From Variovorax sp. WS11 (lineage in GTDB: Bacteria > Pseudomonadota > Gammaproteobacteria > Burkholderiales > Burkholderiaceae_C), in NCBI RefSeq assembly GCF_010499245.1, contig NZ_JAAGOW010000001.1, positions 806,001 through 870,000 of the forward strand: a stretch of DNA of 64,000 nt, read 5' to 3'. The notes below the pieces were generated by a model. It saw only the letters and a program-made list of their open reading frames with translations. It was not told the DNA's origin and did not search any database. This document shows, in pieces, positions 8,300-16,263 of this stretch. Both the position numbers and the translations under genes were made by a program. The first letter of the stretch is position 1. Each line of letters starts with the position of its first letter.

Positions 8300-8321
8300 G
8301 CCTGCGCCCGAAGGCGCAGGC
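8300..8321 (-). promoter_or_regulatory. stable UUCG-capped hairpin between infC and rpmI
   Basis: On the minus strand GCCTGCGCC and GGCGCAGGC pair perfectly over nine bases around a TTCG tetraloop closed by C-G, an exceptionally stable form. No T run follows, so it is not a simple terminator. It lies in the leader of rpmI-rplT and could be part of an L20-type control site or a processing/stability element; both ideas are inference. Confidence 0.5.
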
Positions 8322-8363
8322 ATCGGCGAAATCTCTTCAAACCCCTGCTACTGCCGCTGCGGC

Positions 8364-8969
8364 TCAGGCCGCTGCAGGCGCCGTCGTCGGCTCGGTGGCC
8401 GGCTTGGCTGTACCCCCGCCGCCCTTCTTGCGGCCCGGCGCGATCATCATGATCATCTGCCGGCCCTCGAGCTTCGGGAACTGCTCGACCACGATGGTGT
8501 CGCCGAGGTCGTCGCGGATGCGCTGCAACAGCGCCAGCCCGAGTTCCTGGTGCGTGATTTCGCGGCCGCGGAAGCGCAGCGTGATCTTGCACTTGTCGCC
8601 TTCATCAAGAAAGCGCCGGATGTTGCGCATCTTGATGTTGTAGTCGCCTTCGTCGGTCCCGGGCCGGAACTTGATTTCCTTGACCTCGATGACCTTCTGC
8701 TTCGACTTCGCCTCGGCGGCCTTCTTCTGCTCGTGGTACTTGAACTTGCCGTACTCGATCAGGCGACAGACCGGCGGATTGGCCGCCGCGACCACTTCCA
8801 CCAGATCCACGTCTTGCTCACCGGCCAGCCGCAAGGCCTCGGCAAGACTCACAACACCCAATGGCTCGTTCTCGGGCCCGATCAGGCGGACTTCCGGGGC
8901 CATGATTTCCCGGTTCAGGCGGTGTTGGCGTTCCTCGCGGTGGCGGCGGTCGCGAAATGCAGTAGCGAT
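8364..8969 (-). CDS. infC: translation initiation factor IF-3, non-standard ATC start
   Basis: IF-3 binds the 30S subunit and checks the start codon. The family core is clear: [50 protein letters not shown] and TLRFRGRE. The first in-frame ATG (8903) would give 179 residues and lose conserved N-terminal residues. The frame stays open upstream through [18 protein letters not shown] to an ATC at 8969, eight bases after AAGGA and four codons after an in-frame TGA, giving 201 residues. IF-3 genes are known to use rare starts (AUU in E. coli) so that IF-3 represses itself; an ATC start here would fit that rule. The C-terminal tail ([15 protein letters not shown]) is low-complexity. Confidence 0.9.
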   Translation of the reverse strand: MATAFRDRRHREERQHRLNREIMAPEVRLIGPENEPLGVVSLAEALRLAGEQDVDLVEVVAAANPPVCRLIEYGKFKYHEQKKAAEAKSKQKVIEVKEIKFRPGTDEGDYNIKMRNIRRFLDEGDKCKITLRFRGREITHQELGLALLQRIRDDLGDTIVVEQFPKLEGRQMIMMIAPGRKKGGGGTAKPATEPTTAPAAA

Positions 8970-9077
8970 GGTCAGGATCCTTCAATCAATTTGCTACAAA
9001 AACTGTAGCGAACACCTTCGAGTCCACGCCCACAAGCGGCCTGATCGGTCGAAATCAGCCTTTGAATCGGTTCGAAT

Positions 9078-10985
9078 TCAAAGCTTGTGTTGGATGTCGT
9101 CGGCGATCCTTTTCGAGAACGCCTCCACCGACATGGCACCGAGGTCAAGATTGCCCCGGGCGCGCACTGCGACGGCACCGGCTTCCTTTTCCTTGTCGCC
9201 CACGACGAGGATGTAGGGAAGCTTTTGCAACGAATGCTTCCGTATTTTATACGTAATCTTCTCGTTGTGCAGGTCGAGCAAAACTCTAAGCCCTTGATTT
9301 TGCAGCGATTTCGCAACCTGAGATGCGTAATCGGCCTGCCCTTCGCTGATATTGAGCACCGCGACCTGCACTGGCGCCAGCCAGGCAGGCAGAGCGCCCG
9401 CGTGGTGTTCGATCAGCATGCCGATGAAGCGCTCCAGGCTGCCCACGATCGCCCGGTGCAGCATGACGGGATGCGCCCGACCGCTCGATTCCGTCACGTA
9501 CTCGGCGCCGAGGCGCTCGGCCATGTTGAAGTCCACCTGCATCGTGCCGCACTGCCAGTGGCGGCCGATGGCGTCGCGCAGCGTGTACTCGATCTTGGGG
9601 CCGTAGAAGGCGCCTTCGCCCGGCGAGATGACGAACTCCACGCCCGAGCGGCGCAGCGCCTCCATCAGGGCGCTCTCGGCCTTGTCCCAGAGTTCGTCGG
9701 AGCCGATGCGGTTGTCGGGCCGCGTCGCGACCTTGTAGAGGATGTCTTTGAAGCCGAAATCGGCATACACCTTGAGCAACTGACCCGTGTAGGCCACGCA
9801 CTCCTCGAGGATGTGGTCTTCGGTGCAGAAGATGTGCCCATCATCCTGCGTGAAGCCGCGCACCCGCATGATGCCGTGCAGGCCACCCGAGGGCTCGTTG
9901 CGGTGGCACTGGCCGAACTCGCCATAGCGAATCGGCAGGTCGCGATAGCTGCGCAGATCGCTCTTGAAGATCAGCACATGGCCCGGGCAGTTCATCGGCT
10001 TGAGCGCGTAGTCGCGCTTCTCCGACTCCGTCGTGAACATGTTCTCGCGGTAGTTCTGCCAGTGGCCCGTCTTCTCCCACAGGCTCTTGTCGAGGATCTG
10101 CGGTCCCTTGACCTCCTGGTAGTCCGTGTCGCGGTACACCTTTCGCATGTACTGCTCGACCTGCTGCCAGATTGCCCAGCCCTTGGGATGCCAGAACACC
10201 ACGCCCGGCGCCACCTCGTCGATGTGGAACAGGTCCAGCTCCTTGCCGAGCCGGCGGTGGTCGCGCTTCTCGGCCTCCTCGATGCGGCGGATGTAGTCGT
10301 CGAGCTGCTTCTTGTCGGCCCAGGCCGTGCCGTAGATGCGCTGCAGCTGTTCGTTGCGGGCGTCGCCGCGCCAGTAGGCGCCGGCCAGCTTCGTGAGCTT
10401 GAAGACCTTGAGGAAACGCGTGTTCGGCACATGCGGACCGCGGCACATGTCGACGTACTCCTGGTGGTAGTACAGGCCCATGGCCTTCTCGTCGGGCATG
10501 TCCTCCACCAGCCGCAGCTTGTAGTCCTCGCCGCGGGACTTGAAGACCTCGACCACCTCGTCGCGCGGCGTCATCTTCTTGACCACATCGTAGTCCTGGG
10601 CGATCAGCTCACGCATGCGAGCCTCGATCGCCTCCATATCCTCGGGCGTGAAGGGCCGCTCGTAGGAGATGTCGTAATAGAAGCCCTCCTCGATCACGGG
10701 CCCGATCACCATCTTGGCCGTCGGATAGAGCTGCTTGACCGCGTGGCCGACCAGGTGGGCCGTCGAGTGGCGAATGATCTCCAGGCCTTCATCGTCCTTG
10801 GGCGTGATGATCTGCAAGCGGGCGTCCTGCTCGATCAGGTCGCTCGCATCGACGAGCCGGCCGTCGATCTTGCCGGCCACCGTCATCTTCGCCAGGCCGG
10901 GGCCGATGGACTTGGCAACGTCGGCCACCGAAACCGGGCCGGGGAACTCGCGGCGCGAGTTGTCGGGAAGCGTAATCTGGATCAT
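9078..10985 (-). CDS. thrS: threonine-tRNA ligase
   Basis: A 635-residue class II synthetase that charges tRNA-Thr. Domains in order: a TGS domain (1-62, [14 protein letters not shown]), the editing SAD domain with HxxxH ([16 protein letters not shown], about 77-92), the catalytic core with the zinc-ligand Cys in MNCPGH and motif 2 [15 protein letters not shown], motif 3 near [13 protein letters not shown], and the C-terminal anticodon-binding domain ([16 protein letters not shown]). Length is typical. It heads thrS-infC-rpmI-rplT. About 150 bases of leader in front contain a short Thr-rich reading frame and a terminator, described separately, which suggests expression responds to charged tRNA-Thr. 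Confidence 0.98.
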   Translation of the reverse strand: MIQITLPDNSRREFPGPVSVADVAKSIGPGLAKMTVAGKIDGRLVDASDLIEQDARLQIITPKDDEGLEIIRHSTAHLVGHAVKQLYPTAKMVIGPVIEEGFYYDISYERPFTPEDMEAIEARMRELIAQDYDVVKKMTPRDEVVEVFKSRGEDYKLRLVEDMPDEKAMGLYYHQEYVDMCRGPHVPNTRFLKVFKLTKLAGAYWRGDARNEQLQRIYGTAWADKKQLDDYIRRIEEAEKRDHRRLGKELDLFHIDEVAPGVVFWHPKGWAIWQQVEQYMRKVYRDTDYQEVKGPQILDKSLWEKTGHWQNYRENMFTTESEKRDYALKPMNCPGHVLIFKSDLRSYRDLPIRYGEFGQCHRNEPSGGLHGIMRVRGFTQDDGHIFCTEDHILEECVAYTGQLLKVYADFGFKDILYKVATRPDNRIGSDELWDKAESALMEALRRSGVEFVISPGEGAFYGPKIEYTLRDAIGRHWQCGTMQVDFNMAERLGAEYVTESSGRAHPVMLHRAIVGSLERFIGMLIEHHAGALPAWLAPVQVAVLNISEGQADYASQVAKSLQNQGLRVLLDLHNEKITYKIRKHSLQKLPYILVVGDKEKEAGAVAVRARGNLDLGAMSVEAFSKRIADDIQHKL

Positions 10986-11000
10986 GAAAAACCTCGGCGA

Positions 11001-11034
11001 GAAAACAAAAAAGCGCGGTCATCGGACCGCGCTT
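11001..11034 (-). terminator. terminator of the thrS leader (putative attenuator)
   Basis: On the minus strand AAGCGCGGTC (11034-11025) and GACCGCGCTT (11020-11011) form a perfect ten-base stem with a four-base loop, followed by TTTTGTTTT. It sits 16 bases before the thrS start, so uncontrolled it would stop transcription into thrS. Its 5' arm (GCGCGGTC) can instead pair with GGCCGCGC at 11076-11069, right at the stop codon of the leader peptide, forming an antiterminator. Confidence 0.8.
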
Positions 11035-11075
11035 GGGCTTGAGTGAGGGCGCTGGAAACTTCCAGCATGCGCGGC

Positions 11076-11138
11076 CTACCGGCCTTCTCCTTCGAGGAAA
11101 AGGCCGCTCGTTCCCTGCGAGGTAGTTCGCGGTGTCAT
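11076..11138 (-). CDS. putative thrS leader peptide, Thr-rich
   Basis: A 20-codon reading frame beginning MTPRTTSQGTSG, with threonine at codons 2, 5, 6 and 10 (ACA, ACT, ACC, ACG), ending at TAG 11078-11076. It lies 91 bases upstream of thrS, between a TAGAAT promoter-like hexamer near 11200 and the terminator at 11001-11034. An AAAGG stretch lies about ten bases before the ATG, a rather wide spacing. The stop codon abuts the 5' arm of a possible antiterminator. A ribosome finishing the peptide would cover that arm and let the terminator form; one waiting for charged tRNA-Thr would leave it free. The coding role is inferred from this layout. Confidence 0.55.
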   Translation of the reverse strand: MTPRTTSQGTSGLFLEGEGR

Positions 11139-11208
11139 AACCAGGATGCCTTTCTCGCCCTTGTTGCGTTGCTGCTCTGACGGAAGCTTGCGATTCTAGC
11201 CGCTGAGT

Positions 11209-11520
11209 TCAGGACGCGGGCGCGGCATTCTTGAGGCCCAGCACCTCGATGGGCTCGATGGCCGGCGGCTTGGCAAACAGCTCGGGCGCCTTGGCCATGA
11301 GGGCCTGGGCGATCGGGCCGTTCAGATGCGCATGGCGGCCGGCCTCGTCCTCGAAGGCATCGAAGATGCCGAAGGTGGTCGGCGAGAGGCGCAGGGCGAA
11401 CCAGATCGGCGTCGTCTTTTCGTCGCGCGCCATCGCCAGGCCCGCTTCCAGGAACTGCTGCACCTCGGCTTCCTTGCCCGGCTTGGCTTCGAGGCGGGCG
11501 AACAGTGCGTACTTGATCAT
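11209..11520 (-). CDS. antibiotic biosynthesis monooxygenase (ABM) fold protein
   Basis: A 103-residue protein of the small ferredoxin-like ABM/quinol monooxygenase type: MIKYALFARLEAKPGKEAEVQQFLEAGLAMA starts the beta-alpha-beta unit, and WFALRLSPTTFGIFDAFEDEAGRHAHLNGPIAQAL carries the family pattern of a His-containing helix after FDAFEDE. Substrates of such proteins vary and cannot be read from sequence. I start at the ATG at 11520 because the family begins there, although the frame is open far upstream. The GlxA-type regulator on the other strand begins 114 bases away, so it probably controls this gene. Confidence 0.85.
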   Translation of the reverse strand: MIKYALFARLEAKPGKEAEVQQFLEAGLAMARDEKTTPIWFALRLSPTTFGIFDAFEDEAGRHAHLNGPIAQALMAKAPELFAKPPAIEPIEVLGLKNAAPAS

Positions 11521-11634
11521 GAGAGTCTCCAGTGAACCAGGCCGCGCGGGATTGCGCGTCCATGGCGGTGACTCTAGGCATCCTCCGGGAATCGACCTAT
11601 TGGCATTCTTGACATCTTTGCTATCGTTGTTGCC

Positions 11635-12597
11635 ATGAAGGTCAACCTGCTCGCGCTCGACGGCGTGTTCGATACAGGCCTGGCCACGGTGCAGGACGTC
11701 TTCAGTACGGCCAACGAGCTCGCGGGCATGCTGGGCGTCGACATCCCGCCCTTCGAGCTCCGGGTCACGGGGATGCGAAAAAGGGTCCACACCTCCCAGC
11801 GCCTGAGCGTGCCGGTGGTCTCGGCGCCCGACGCCGGCCGCCCCGACTGGATCGTCGTGCCGGCCCTCGGCGAGAAGATGCCCGACGGACTTCAGGTCGC
11901 GCTGCAGCGGCGCGACGTCGCCGAGGCCGCAGCCGCCCTGCGTTCCCAGGCCAGCCGGGGCGTGCGCATCGCGGCTGCCTGTGTCGGCACCTTTGTGCTC
12001 GCCGAATCGGGCCTGCTCGACCAGCGCCAGGCCACGACCACCTGGTGGCTGGCCTCGCTGTTCCGCCAGCGCTACCCGGCCGTGAAGCTGGACGAGTCGC
12101 GCATGCTGGTGAGCTCGGGCCCCTTCGTCACCGCAGGTGCGGCGCTGAGCCACATCGACATGGCGCTGCTGCTGGTGCGCCAGGCCAGTCCGGAACTCGC
12201 GGCCACTGTCGCCAAATACCTGATCGTCGACTCGCGACCCTCGCAGTCTGCCTATGTGATCACCGACCACCTCACCCACTCCGACCCCACTGTCCAACGC
12301 TTCGAACGCTGGGCGCGCGGCCGGCTGGCCGACGGTTTTTCGCTCGACGAAGCCGCCGTGGCGGCCGGCACCAGCAAGCGCACCCTCGCGCGCCGCATGC
12401 AGCAAGTGCTCGGCAAGACGCCGCTGTCTTACTTCCAGGATCTGCGCGTGGAGCGCGCCGTGCACCTGCTGAAGACCAGCGACAAGAGCCTGGAGCAGAT
12501 TGCCGGGCTGGTCGGCTATGCCGAGGGCGTGACGCTGCGCGCCCTGCTCCGACAGCGGCTGGGCCGCGGGGTGCGCGAGCTTCGCATGGTCGACTGA
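11635..12597 (+). CDS. GlxA-family AraC-type transcriptional regulator
   Basis: A 320-residue regulator with an N-terminal DJ-1/PfpI-like domain (about 1-190, MKVNLLALDGVFDTGLATVQDVF ... GVRIAAACVGTFVLAESGLLD) and a C-terminal AraC helix-turn-helix pair (about 215-315, LDEAAVAAGTSKRTLARRMQQVLGKTPLSYFQDLRVERAVHLL). The Cys in AAACVGTF sits where DJ-1 proteins have their nucleophile, but in regulators this domain usually only binds ligand. It is divergent from the ABM protein gene, the likely target. A TTGACA at 11609-11614 is too close to the ATG to act as an ordinary -35 box unless the transcript is leaderless. Confidence 0.9.
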   Translation: MKVNLLALDGVFDTGLATVQDVFSTANELAGMLGVDIPPFELRVTGMRKRVHTSQRLSVPVVSAPDAGRPDWIVVPALGEKMPDGLQVALQRRDVAEAAAALRSQASRGVRIAAACVGTFVLAESGLLDQRQATTTWWLASLFRQRYPAVKLDESRMLVSSGPFVTAGAALSHIDMALLLVRQASPELAATVAKYLIVDSRPSQSAYVITDHLTHSDPTVQRFERWARGRLADGFSLDEAAVAAGTSKRTLARRMQQVLGKTPLSYFQDLRVERAVHLLKTSDKSLEQIAGLVGYAEGVTLRALLRQRLGRGVRELRMVD

Positions 12598-12601
12598 GGC
12601 G

Positions 12602-12633
12602 AAAAAAATCCCCGCGGATTGCTCGCGCGGGGA
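12602..12633 (-). terminator. aceA terminator
   Basis: On the minus strand TCCCCGCG (12633-12626) pairs with CGCGGGGA (12616-12609), followed by seven Ts. It lies 23 bases after the aceA stop and just past the stop of the convergent GlxA-type gene. The stem may also serve that gene, but the T run favours the minus strand. Confidence 0.85.
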
Positions 12634-12656
12634 CCAAACTCAGTGACAGCGGGATA

Positions 12657-13976
12657 TCAGTGGAATTGCTCTTCCTCGGTGGAGCCGGTCAGTGCCGTGA
12701 CGCTCGACTTGCCGCCCTGGATGACGGTGGTCACGTCGTCGAAGTAGCCGGTGCCGACCTCCTGCTGGTGCGACACGAAGGTATAGCCGCGATCGCGCGC
12801 CGCGAACTCGGGCTCCTGCACCTTCTCGACATAGGCCGACATGCCGCGCTGCACGTAGTCCTGCGCCAGGTCGAACATGTTGAACCACATCGAGTGGATG
12901 CCGGCCAGCGTGATGAACTGGTACTTGTAGCCCATGGCGCCCAGTTCCCTCTGGAACTTGGCGATCGTGGCGTCGTCGAGGTTCTTCTTCCAGTTGAAGG
13001 AAGGCGAGCAGTTGTAGGCCAGCATCTTGCCCGGATGCACCTTGTGCACGGCCTCGGCGAACTTGCGCGCGAACTCTAGGTCGGGCGTGCCGGTTTCGCA
13101 CCACACCAGGTCGGCGTAGTGGGCGTAGGCGATGGCGCGCGAGATGGCTTGGTCAATGCCCTTCTTCGTCTTGTAGAAGCCCTCGGCGGTGCGCTCGCCG
13201 GTGAGGAAAGGCTTGTCGTTCTCGTCGTAGTCGCTGGTCAGCAAGTCGGCCGCTTCGGCGTCGGTGCGCGCGATCACCAGCGTCGGGGTGCCGCAGACGT
13301 CGGCCGCCATGCGCGCGGCGATCAGCTTCTGCACTGCTTCGGTGGTCGGCACCAGCACCTTGCCGCCCATGTGGCCGCACTTCTTGACCGAGGCGAGTTG
13401 GTCCTCGAAGTGCACGCCGCCGGCGCCGGCCTTGATCATGGCCTTCATCAGCTCGAAGCCGTTGAGCACGCCGCCGAAGCCCGCTTCGGCATCGGCCACG
13501 ATGGGCGCGAAGTAGTCGACGTAGCCCTTGTCGCCGGGGTTGGTGCCCTTGGACCACTGGATCTCGTCGGCACGGCGGAAGGTGTTGTTGATGCGCTCGA
13601 CCACCGTCGGCACCGAATCCACCGGATAGAGCGACTGGTCGGGGTACATGGCGGCGTAGCTGTTGTTGTCCGCGGCAACCTGCCAGCCGGACAGGTAGAT
13701 CGCCTTGACGCCGGCCTTGACCTGTTGCATGGCCTGGCCGCCGGTGAGCGCGCCGAGGCAGTTGACGTAGGGCTCGTTGTTCACCAAGTCCCAGAGCTTC
13801 TCGGCGCCGCGGCGTGCGATCGTGTGCTCGATCGGGAAGGAGCCGCGCAGGCGCACCACGTCGGCGGCGCTGTAGCCGCGCTTGATGCCCTTCCAGCGCG
13901 GGTTGGTCGCCCATTCTTTTTCGAGGGCGGCGATCTGCTGTTCGCGGCTCAGTTGTTCTGTGATGGTTTGAGGCAT
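12657..13976 (-). CDS. aceA: isocitrate lyase
   Basis: A 439-residue enzyme that splits isocitrate into succinate and glyoxylate, the first step of the glyoxylate bypass used on acetate and fatty acids. The active-site loop KKCGHMGGK has its catalytic Cys at about residue 200, and [19 protein letters not shown] and [12 protein letters not shown] are further family blocks. The ATG at 13976 gives the expected start [14 protein letters not shown]; an upstream extension in the same frame is rejected. It is transcribed alone. The 222 bases in front are A+T-rich and full of palindromes, pointing to tight carbon-source control. Malate synthase is not in the window. Confidence 0.97.
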   Translation of the reverse strand: MPQTITEQLSREQQIAALEKEWATNPRWKGIKRGYSAADVVRLRGSFPIEHTIARRGAEKLWDLVNNEPYVNCLGALTGGQAMQQVKAGVKAIYLSGWQVAADNNSYAAMYPDQSLYPVDSVPTVVERINNTFRRADEIQWSKGTNPGDKGYVDYFAPIVADAEAGFGGVLNGFELMKAMIKAGAGGVHFEDQLASVKKCGHMGGKVLVPTTEAVQKLIAARMAADVCGTPTLVIARTDAEAADLLTSDYDENDKPFLTGERTAEGFYKTKKGIDQAISRAIAYAHYADLVWCETGTPDLEFARKFAEAVHKVHPGKMLAYNCSPSFNWKKNLDDATIAKFQRELGAMGYKYQFITLAGIHSMWFNMFDLAQDYVQRGMSAYVEKVQEPEFAARDRGYTFVSHQQEVGTGYFDDVTTVIQGGKSSVTALTGSTEEEQFH

Positions 13977-14046
13977 GGTGTCACTCCAAGGGTTGATTGA
14001 GGGGTGGGCGCTGCGGCCTTGGGAGCAACTGTACGCCAAGCCTTTC

Positions 14047-14070
14047 TGTCTTATGTCTTATAGAAGACAT
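14047..14070. promoter_or_regulatory. TGTCTT/AAGACA operator-like cluster upstream of aceA
   Basis: ATGTCTT-N4-AAGACAT (14053-14070) is a perfect inverted repeat. A further TGTCTT at 14047-14052 repeats the left half-site seven bases away. It is about 77 bases upstream of the aceA start, next to a run of A+T that could hold the -10 region. It probably binds a carbon-source regulator whose gene is not identified here. Confidence 0.55.
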
Positions 14071-14080
14071 ATTTTTTGCC

Positions 14081-14178
14081 TCATGAAATCAACAACTTAG
14101 AGGCCAATTTCTCAATGCGGAATAAACTTTCTCATATCGAGAAAAAATATTGCGACGCAACATACGTTGATTTCATGA
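14081..14178. repeat. 13-bp inverted repeat with 72-bp spacing, aceA upstream region
   Basis: TCATGAAATCAAC at 14081-14093 and its exact reverse complement GTTGATTTCATGA at 14166-14178 face each other across 72 bases of A+T-rich DNA. That spacer contains a smaller palindrome, TTTCTC-N5-GAGAAA (14128-14144). The distance would suit a looped pair of regulator sites or a large hairpin after the gene at 14199-14612. No transposase gene is nearby. Confidence 0.6.
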
Positions 14179-14198
14179 TGCGCAACGCGCCCACTCAC

Positions 14199-14612
14199 TC
14201 ATGAAAAAGGCGGCACGCGTTCGAACCAGTTGCCCGATGCGATCACGGTCCGGCCTGCGACGCGGTCCGGGTGGATCTCGTAGATCAGGCATGCGATTTC
14301 CTTTTCGCCGACCCTGACCCGCACCTGGCGCTTGATGTACTCGCCGCTGTCGTCAGGCCGCACTTCCTCGAGCTCGTCGAGCTGCGTCTCGAGCGCCGGC
14401 GTGATGGCGTAGATCTCGCCGACCAGCAGGCCGCTGCCGCCGAGCACCGCGCCCGGATAGCTGCCCAGGTCGTAGAGCGTGCCGTGGATGCGCGCATCGG
14501 CCACGAATCGCGGCGCCGGCGCGAAGCGCGCGATGTCGTTGCGCCCGCCACGACGCAGCGTGCCGTAGACGAACACATGGCGGGCCTCGGAGGGGGAATG
14601 GGGCATCATCAT
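14199..14612 (-). CDS. gamma-glutamylcyclotransferase (AIG2)-family protein
   Basis: A 137-residue protein of the GGCT/AIG2 fold. The signature VFVYGTLRRGG is near the start and GTLYDLGSYPGAV follows; the acidic residue in ELEEVRPDDSGEYIKRQV is placed like the catalytic Glu of this family. Members turn gamma-glutamyl compounds into 5-oxoproline, or cleave gamma-glutamylamines, but many bacterial ones are untested. It starts at one of three ATGs in a row (14612-14601). It is not clearly linked to the neighbours, though aceA follows on the same strand after a long regulatory gap. Confidence 0.87.
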   Translation of the reverse strand: MMMPHSPSEARHVFVYGTLRRGGRNDIARFAPAPRFVADARIHGTLYDLGSYPGAVLGGSGLLVGEIYAITPALETQLDELEEVRPDDSGEYIKRQVRVRVGEKEIACLIYEIHPDRVAGRTVIASGNWFERVPPFS

Positions 14613-14704
14613 CGGCTCGATCCTCGCAACGCGCCCAGTCTATTGAACCCCGCCCTCCCCGCACCCGGCCGTCTCGTCGCCTACGGTTTGCCTGGCCCCT
14701 CAGC

Positions 14705-15571
14705 ATGTCGCTGGTCGGCAGCTACGTCGCGCTCTCCAAGCCCCTGGTGCTTGCCTTCCCCGTGTTCCTGCTCGCGTGGCTGCGCTTCGGCATCGCCGCG
14801 CTGGCGATGCCGCACTGGCTGCGCCGCCCGCACGACGAGCCGGCGATGACGGCGCGCACGCGCGGCTTGGTCTTTCTCGAGTCCTTTCTCGGCAACTTCC
14901 TGTTCTCGATCTGCATGCTCTTCGGCGTGAGCATGACCAGCGCCGTGTCGGCGGGCGTCATCATGGCCTCCATCCCCGCCGTGGTCGCGATCGGCAGCCG
15001 GGTCTTCCTGCGCGAAAGCATCGCGCTGCGAACAGCGCTCGCCATCGCCTGCGCGGCCGGCGGCATCGGCCTGCTCGCGCTCGCGCCAGCGCATCCCTCC
15101 GCACACACGGGCGACGGCACCAGCGCCTCCATGCCCTTGCTCGGCAACCTGCTGGTGTTCTGCGCCGTGCTCTGCGAGGCGGCCTACGCGGTGATCGGCA
15201 AGTCGCTCACCGGCAAGCTCGGGCCCAAGCGCATCTCCTCGCTGATCAACCTCTGGGGCTTCGTGCTCTCGACGCCGCTGGGCCTGTGGTTCGCGCTGCG
15301 CTTCGACTTCGGTGCCGTTCCGCTGGGCCTGTGGGCGCTGCTGGTGGTCTATGCGCTGGCCGCGAGCATCTGGACGGTGTGGCTCTGGATGACGGGCCTG
15401 AAGGGCGTGCCGGCCTCGCAGGCGGGCGTGTTCACGGTGATGCTGCCGGTGAGCGCGGCCATGGTCGGCGTGCTGGTGCTGGGCGAGAGCCTGGCGCCGC
15501 TGCAGGTCTGCGCGTTCGCGCTCGCGCTGCTCGGCGTGATGCTCGCGACCTGGCCTTCGCGCCGCGCCTGA
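14705..15571 (+). CDS. EamA/DMT-family transporter
   Basis: A 288-residue inner-membrane protein with about ten hydrophobic segments in two repeats, typical of drug/metabolite (EamA) transporters. The first repeat starts almost at once (SYVALSKPLVLAFPVFLLAWLRFGIAALAM), so the protein seems to lack a few residues of the usual first segment. No in-frame ATG, GTG or TTG with a good ribosome site was found upstream, so the start at 14705 is kept. ESFLGNFLFSICMLFGVSMTSAVSAGVIMASIPAVVA is a typical EamA stretch. Substrate unknown. It is divergent from the GGCT-like gene. Confidence 0.88.
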   Translation: MSLVGSYVALSKPLVLAFPVFLLAWLRFGIAALAMPHWLRRPHDEPAMTARTRGLVFLESFLGNFLFSICMLFGVSMTSAVSAGVIMASIPAVVAIGSRVFLRESIALRTALAIACAAGGIGLLALAPAHPSAHTGDGTSASMPLLGNLLVFCAVLCEAAYAVIGKSLTGKLGPKRISSLINLWGFVLSTPLGLWFALRFDFGAVPLGLWALLVVYALAASIWTVWLWMTGLKGVPASQAGVFTVMLPVSAAMVGVLVLGESLAPLQVCAFALALLGVMLATWPSRRA

Positions 15572-15765
15572 AGCATCGCAGCGCGCTTCGAGGGCACTCC
15601 AGAGTGCGAAGGACCCCCTTCTCTCCTCTGAAAAAACAACAGCTCCCAATGAAAAAGTCCCTTTTTCCCTTGGAAACGAGTTTTTTCTCCTTTAGCATCC
15701 GCAATGCCAGTGGAGACAGCGTTTTCATTGGTGACGAGTGACCAATCCAAAAAAGGAAATCAACC

Positions 15766-16191
15766 ATGGCAACTGCAAAGAAGGCTCCGGCCAAGAAAGC
15801 GCCTGCAAAGAAGGCTGCTCCTGCGAAGAAGGCCGCCGCACCGGCGAAGAAGGCTGCTCCGGCGAAGAAGGCGGCTGCACCCGCCAAGAAGGCTGCTCCC
15901 GCGAAGAAGGCTCCTGCGAAGAAGGCGGCACCCGCCAAGAAGCGCACGCCCAATGCCGCGTTCATGAAGGCCCTGACCCCCAGCCCGGCGCTCGCCGCCG
16001 TCGTGGGTTCGACGCCTCTGCCGCGCACCGCCGTCGTGAGCAAGCTGTGGGACTACATCAAGAAGAACAACCTGCAGGACAAGGCCAACAAGCGCAACAT
16101 CAACGCCGACGCCAAGCTGAAGGAAATCTTCGGCAAGCCGCAAGTGTCGATGTTCGAACTGGCCTCGCTGATCGGCAAGCACGTCAAGTGA
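15766..16191 (+). CDS. SWIB-domain protein with histone-H1-like lysine/alanine repeats
   Basis: A 141-residue protein in two parts. Residues 1-60 are about a dozen near copies of KKAAPA/KKAPA, strongly basic and disordered like the tail of eukaryotic histone H1. Residues about 62-141 form a SWIB/MDM2 domain (MKALTPSPALAAVVGSTPLPRTAVVSKLWDYIKKNNLQDKANKRNINADAKLKEIFG). Similar fusions occur in betaproteobacteria and chlamydiae, where they are thought to bind or compact DNA, but the role is not settled. The repetitive codons (AAGAAGGCTGCTCC and variants) invite repeat-number change by slippage. A terminator follows at 16219-16245. Confidence 0.9.
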   Translation: MATAKKAPAKKAPAKKAAPAKKAAAPAKKAAPAKKAAAPAKKAAPAKKAPAKKAAPAKKRTPNAAFMKALTPSPALAAVVGSTPLPRTAVVSKLWDYIKKNNLQDKANKRNINADAKLKEIFGKPQVSMFELASLIGKHVK

Positions 16192-16218
16192 GCGCGGAGC
16201 GCCTCAGGCGCTTCATTG

Positions 16219-16245
16219 AAAAAGCCGGCGCAAGCCGGCTTTTTT
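16219..16245. terminator. bidirectional terminator
   Basis: AGCCGGC (16223-16229) and GCCGGCT (16234-16240) form a perfect stem with a GCAA tetraloop, with As before and Ts after it. It ends the SWIB gene on the plus strand and, by its A run, can also end the ThDP-enzyme gene on the minus strand. Confidence 0.9.
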
Positions 16246-16263
16246 CTTGGGCCCAACAGGGGC

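Noticed and set aside
11609..11614. TTGACA as -35 box for the GlxA-type regulator
   Set aside because: With normal spacing the -10 box would fall on the start codon, so it cannot be a standard promoter unless the transcript is leaderless.
12660..13104. minus-strand frame inside aceA reading as a separate protein
   Set aside because: It overlaps aceA in another frame, is Arg/Gly/His-rich and has no start signal.
15780..15945. tandem repeats that might be taken for a CRISPR array
   Set aside because: They are in-frame Lys/Ala/Pro codon repeats of the SWIB protein without spacers of regular length.
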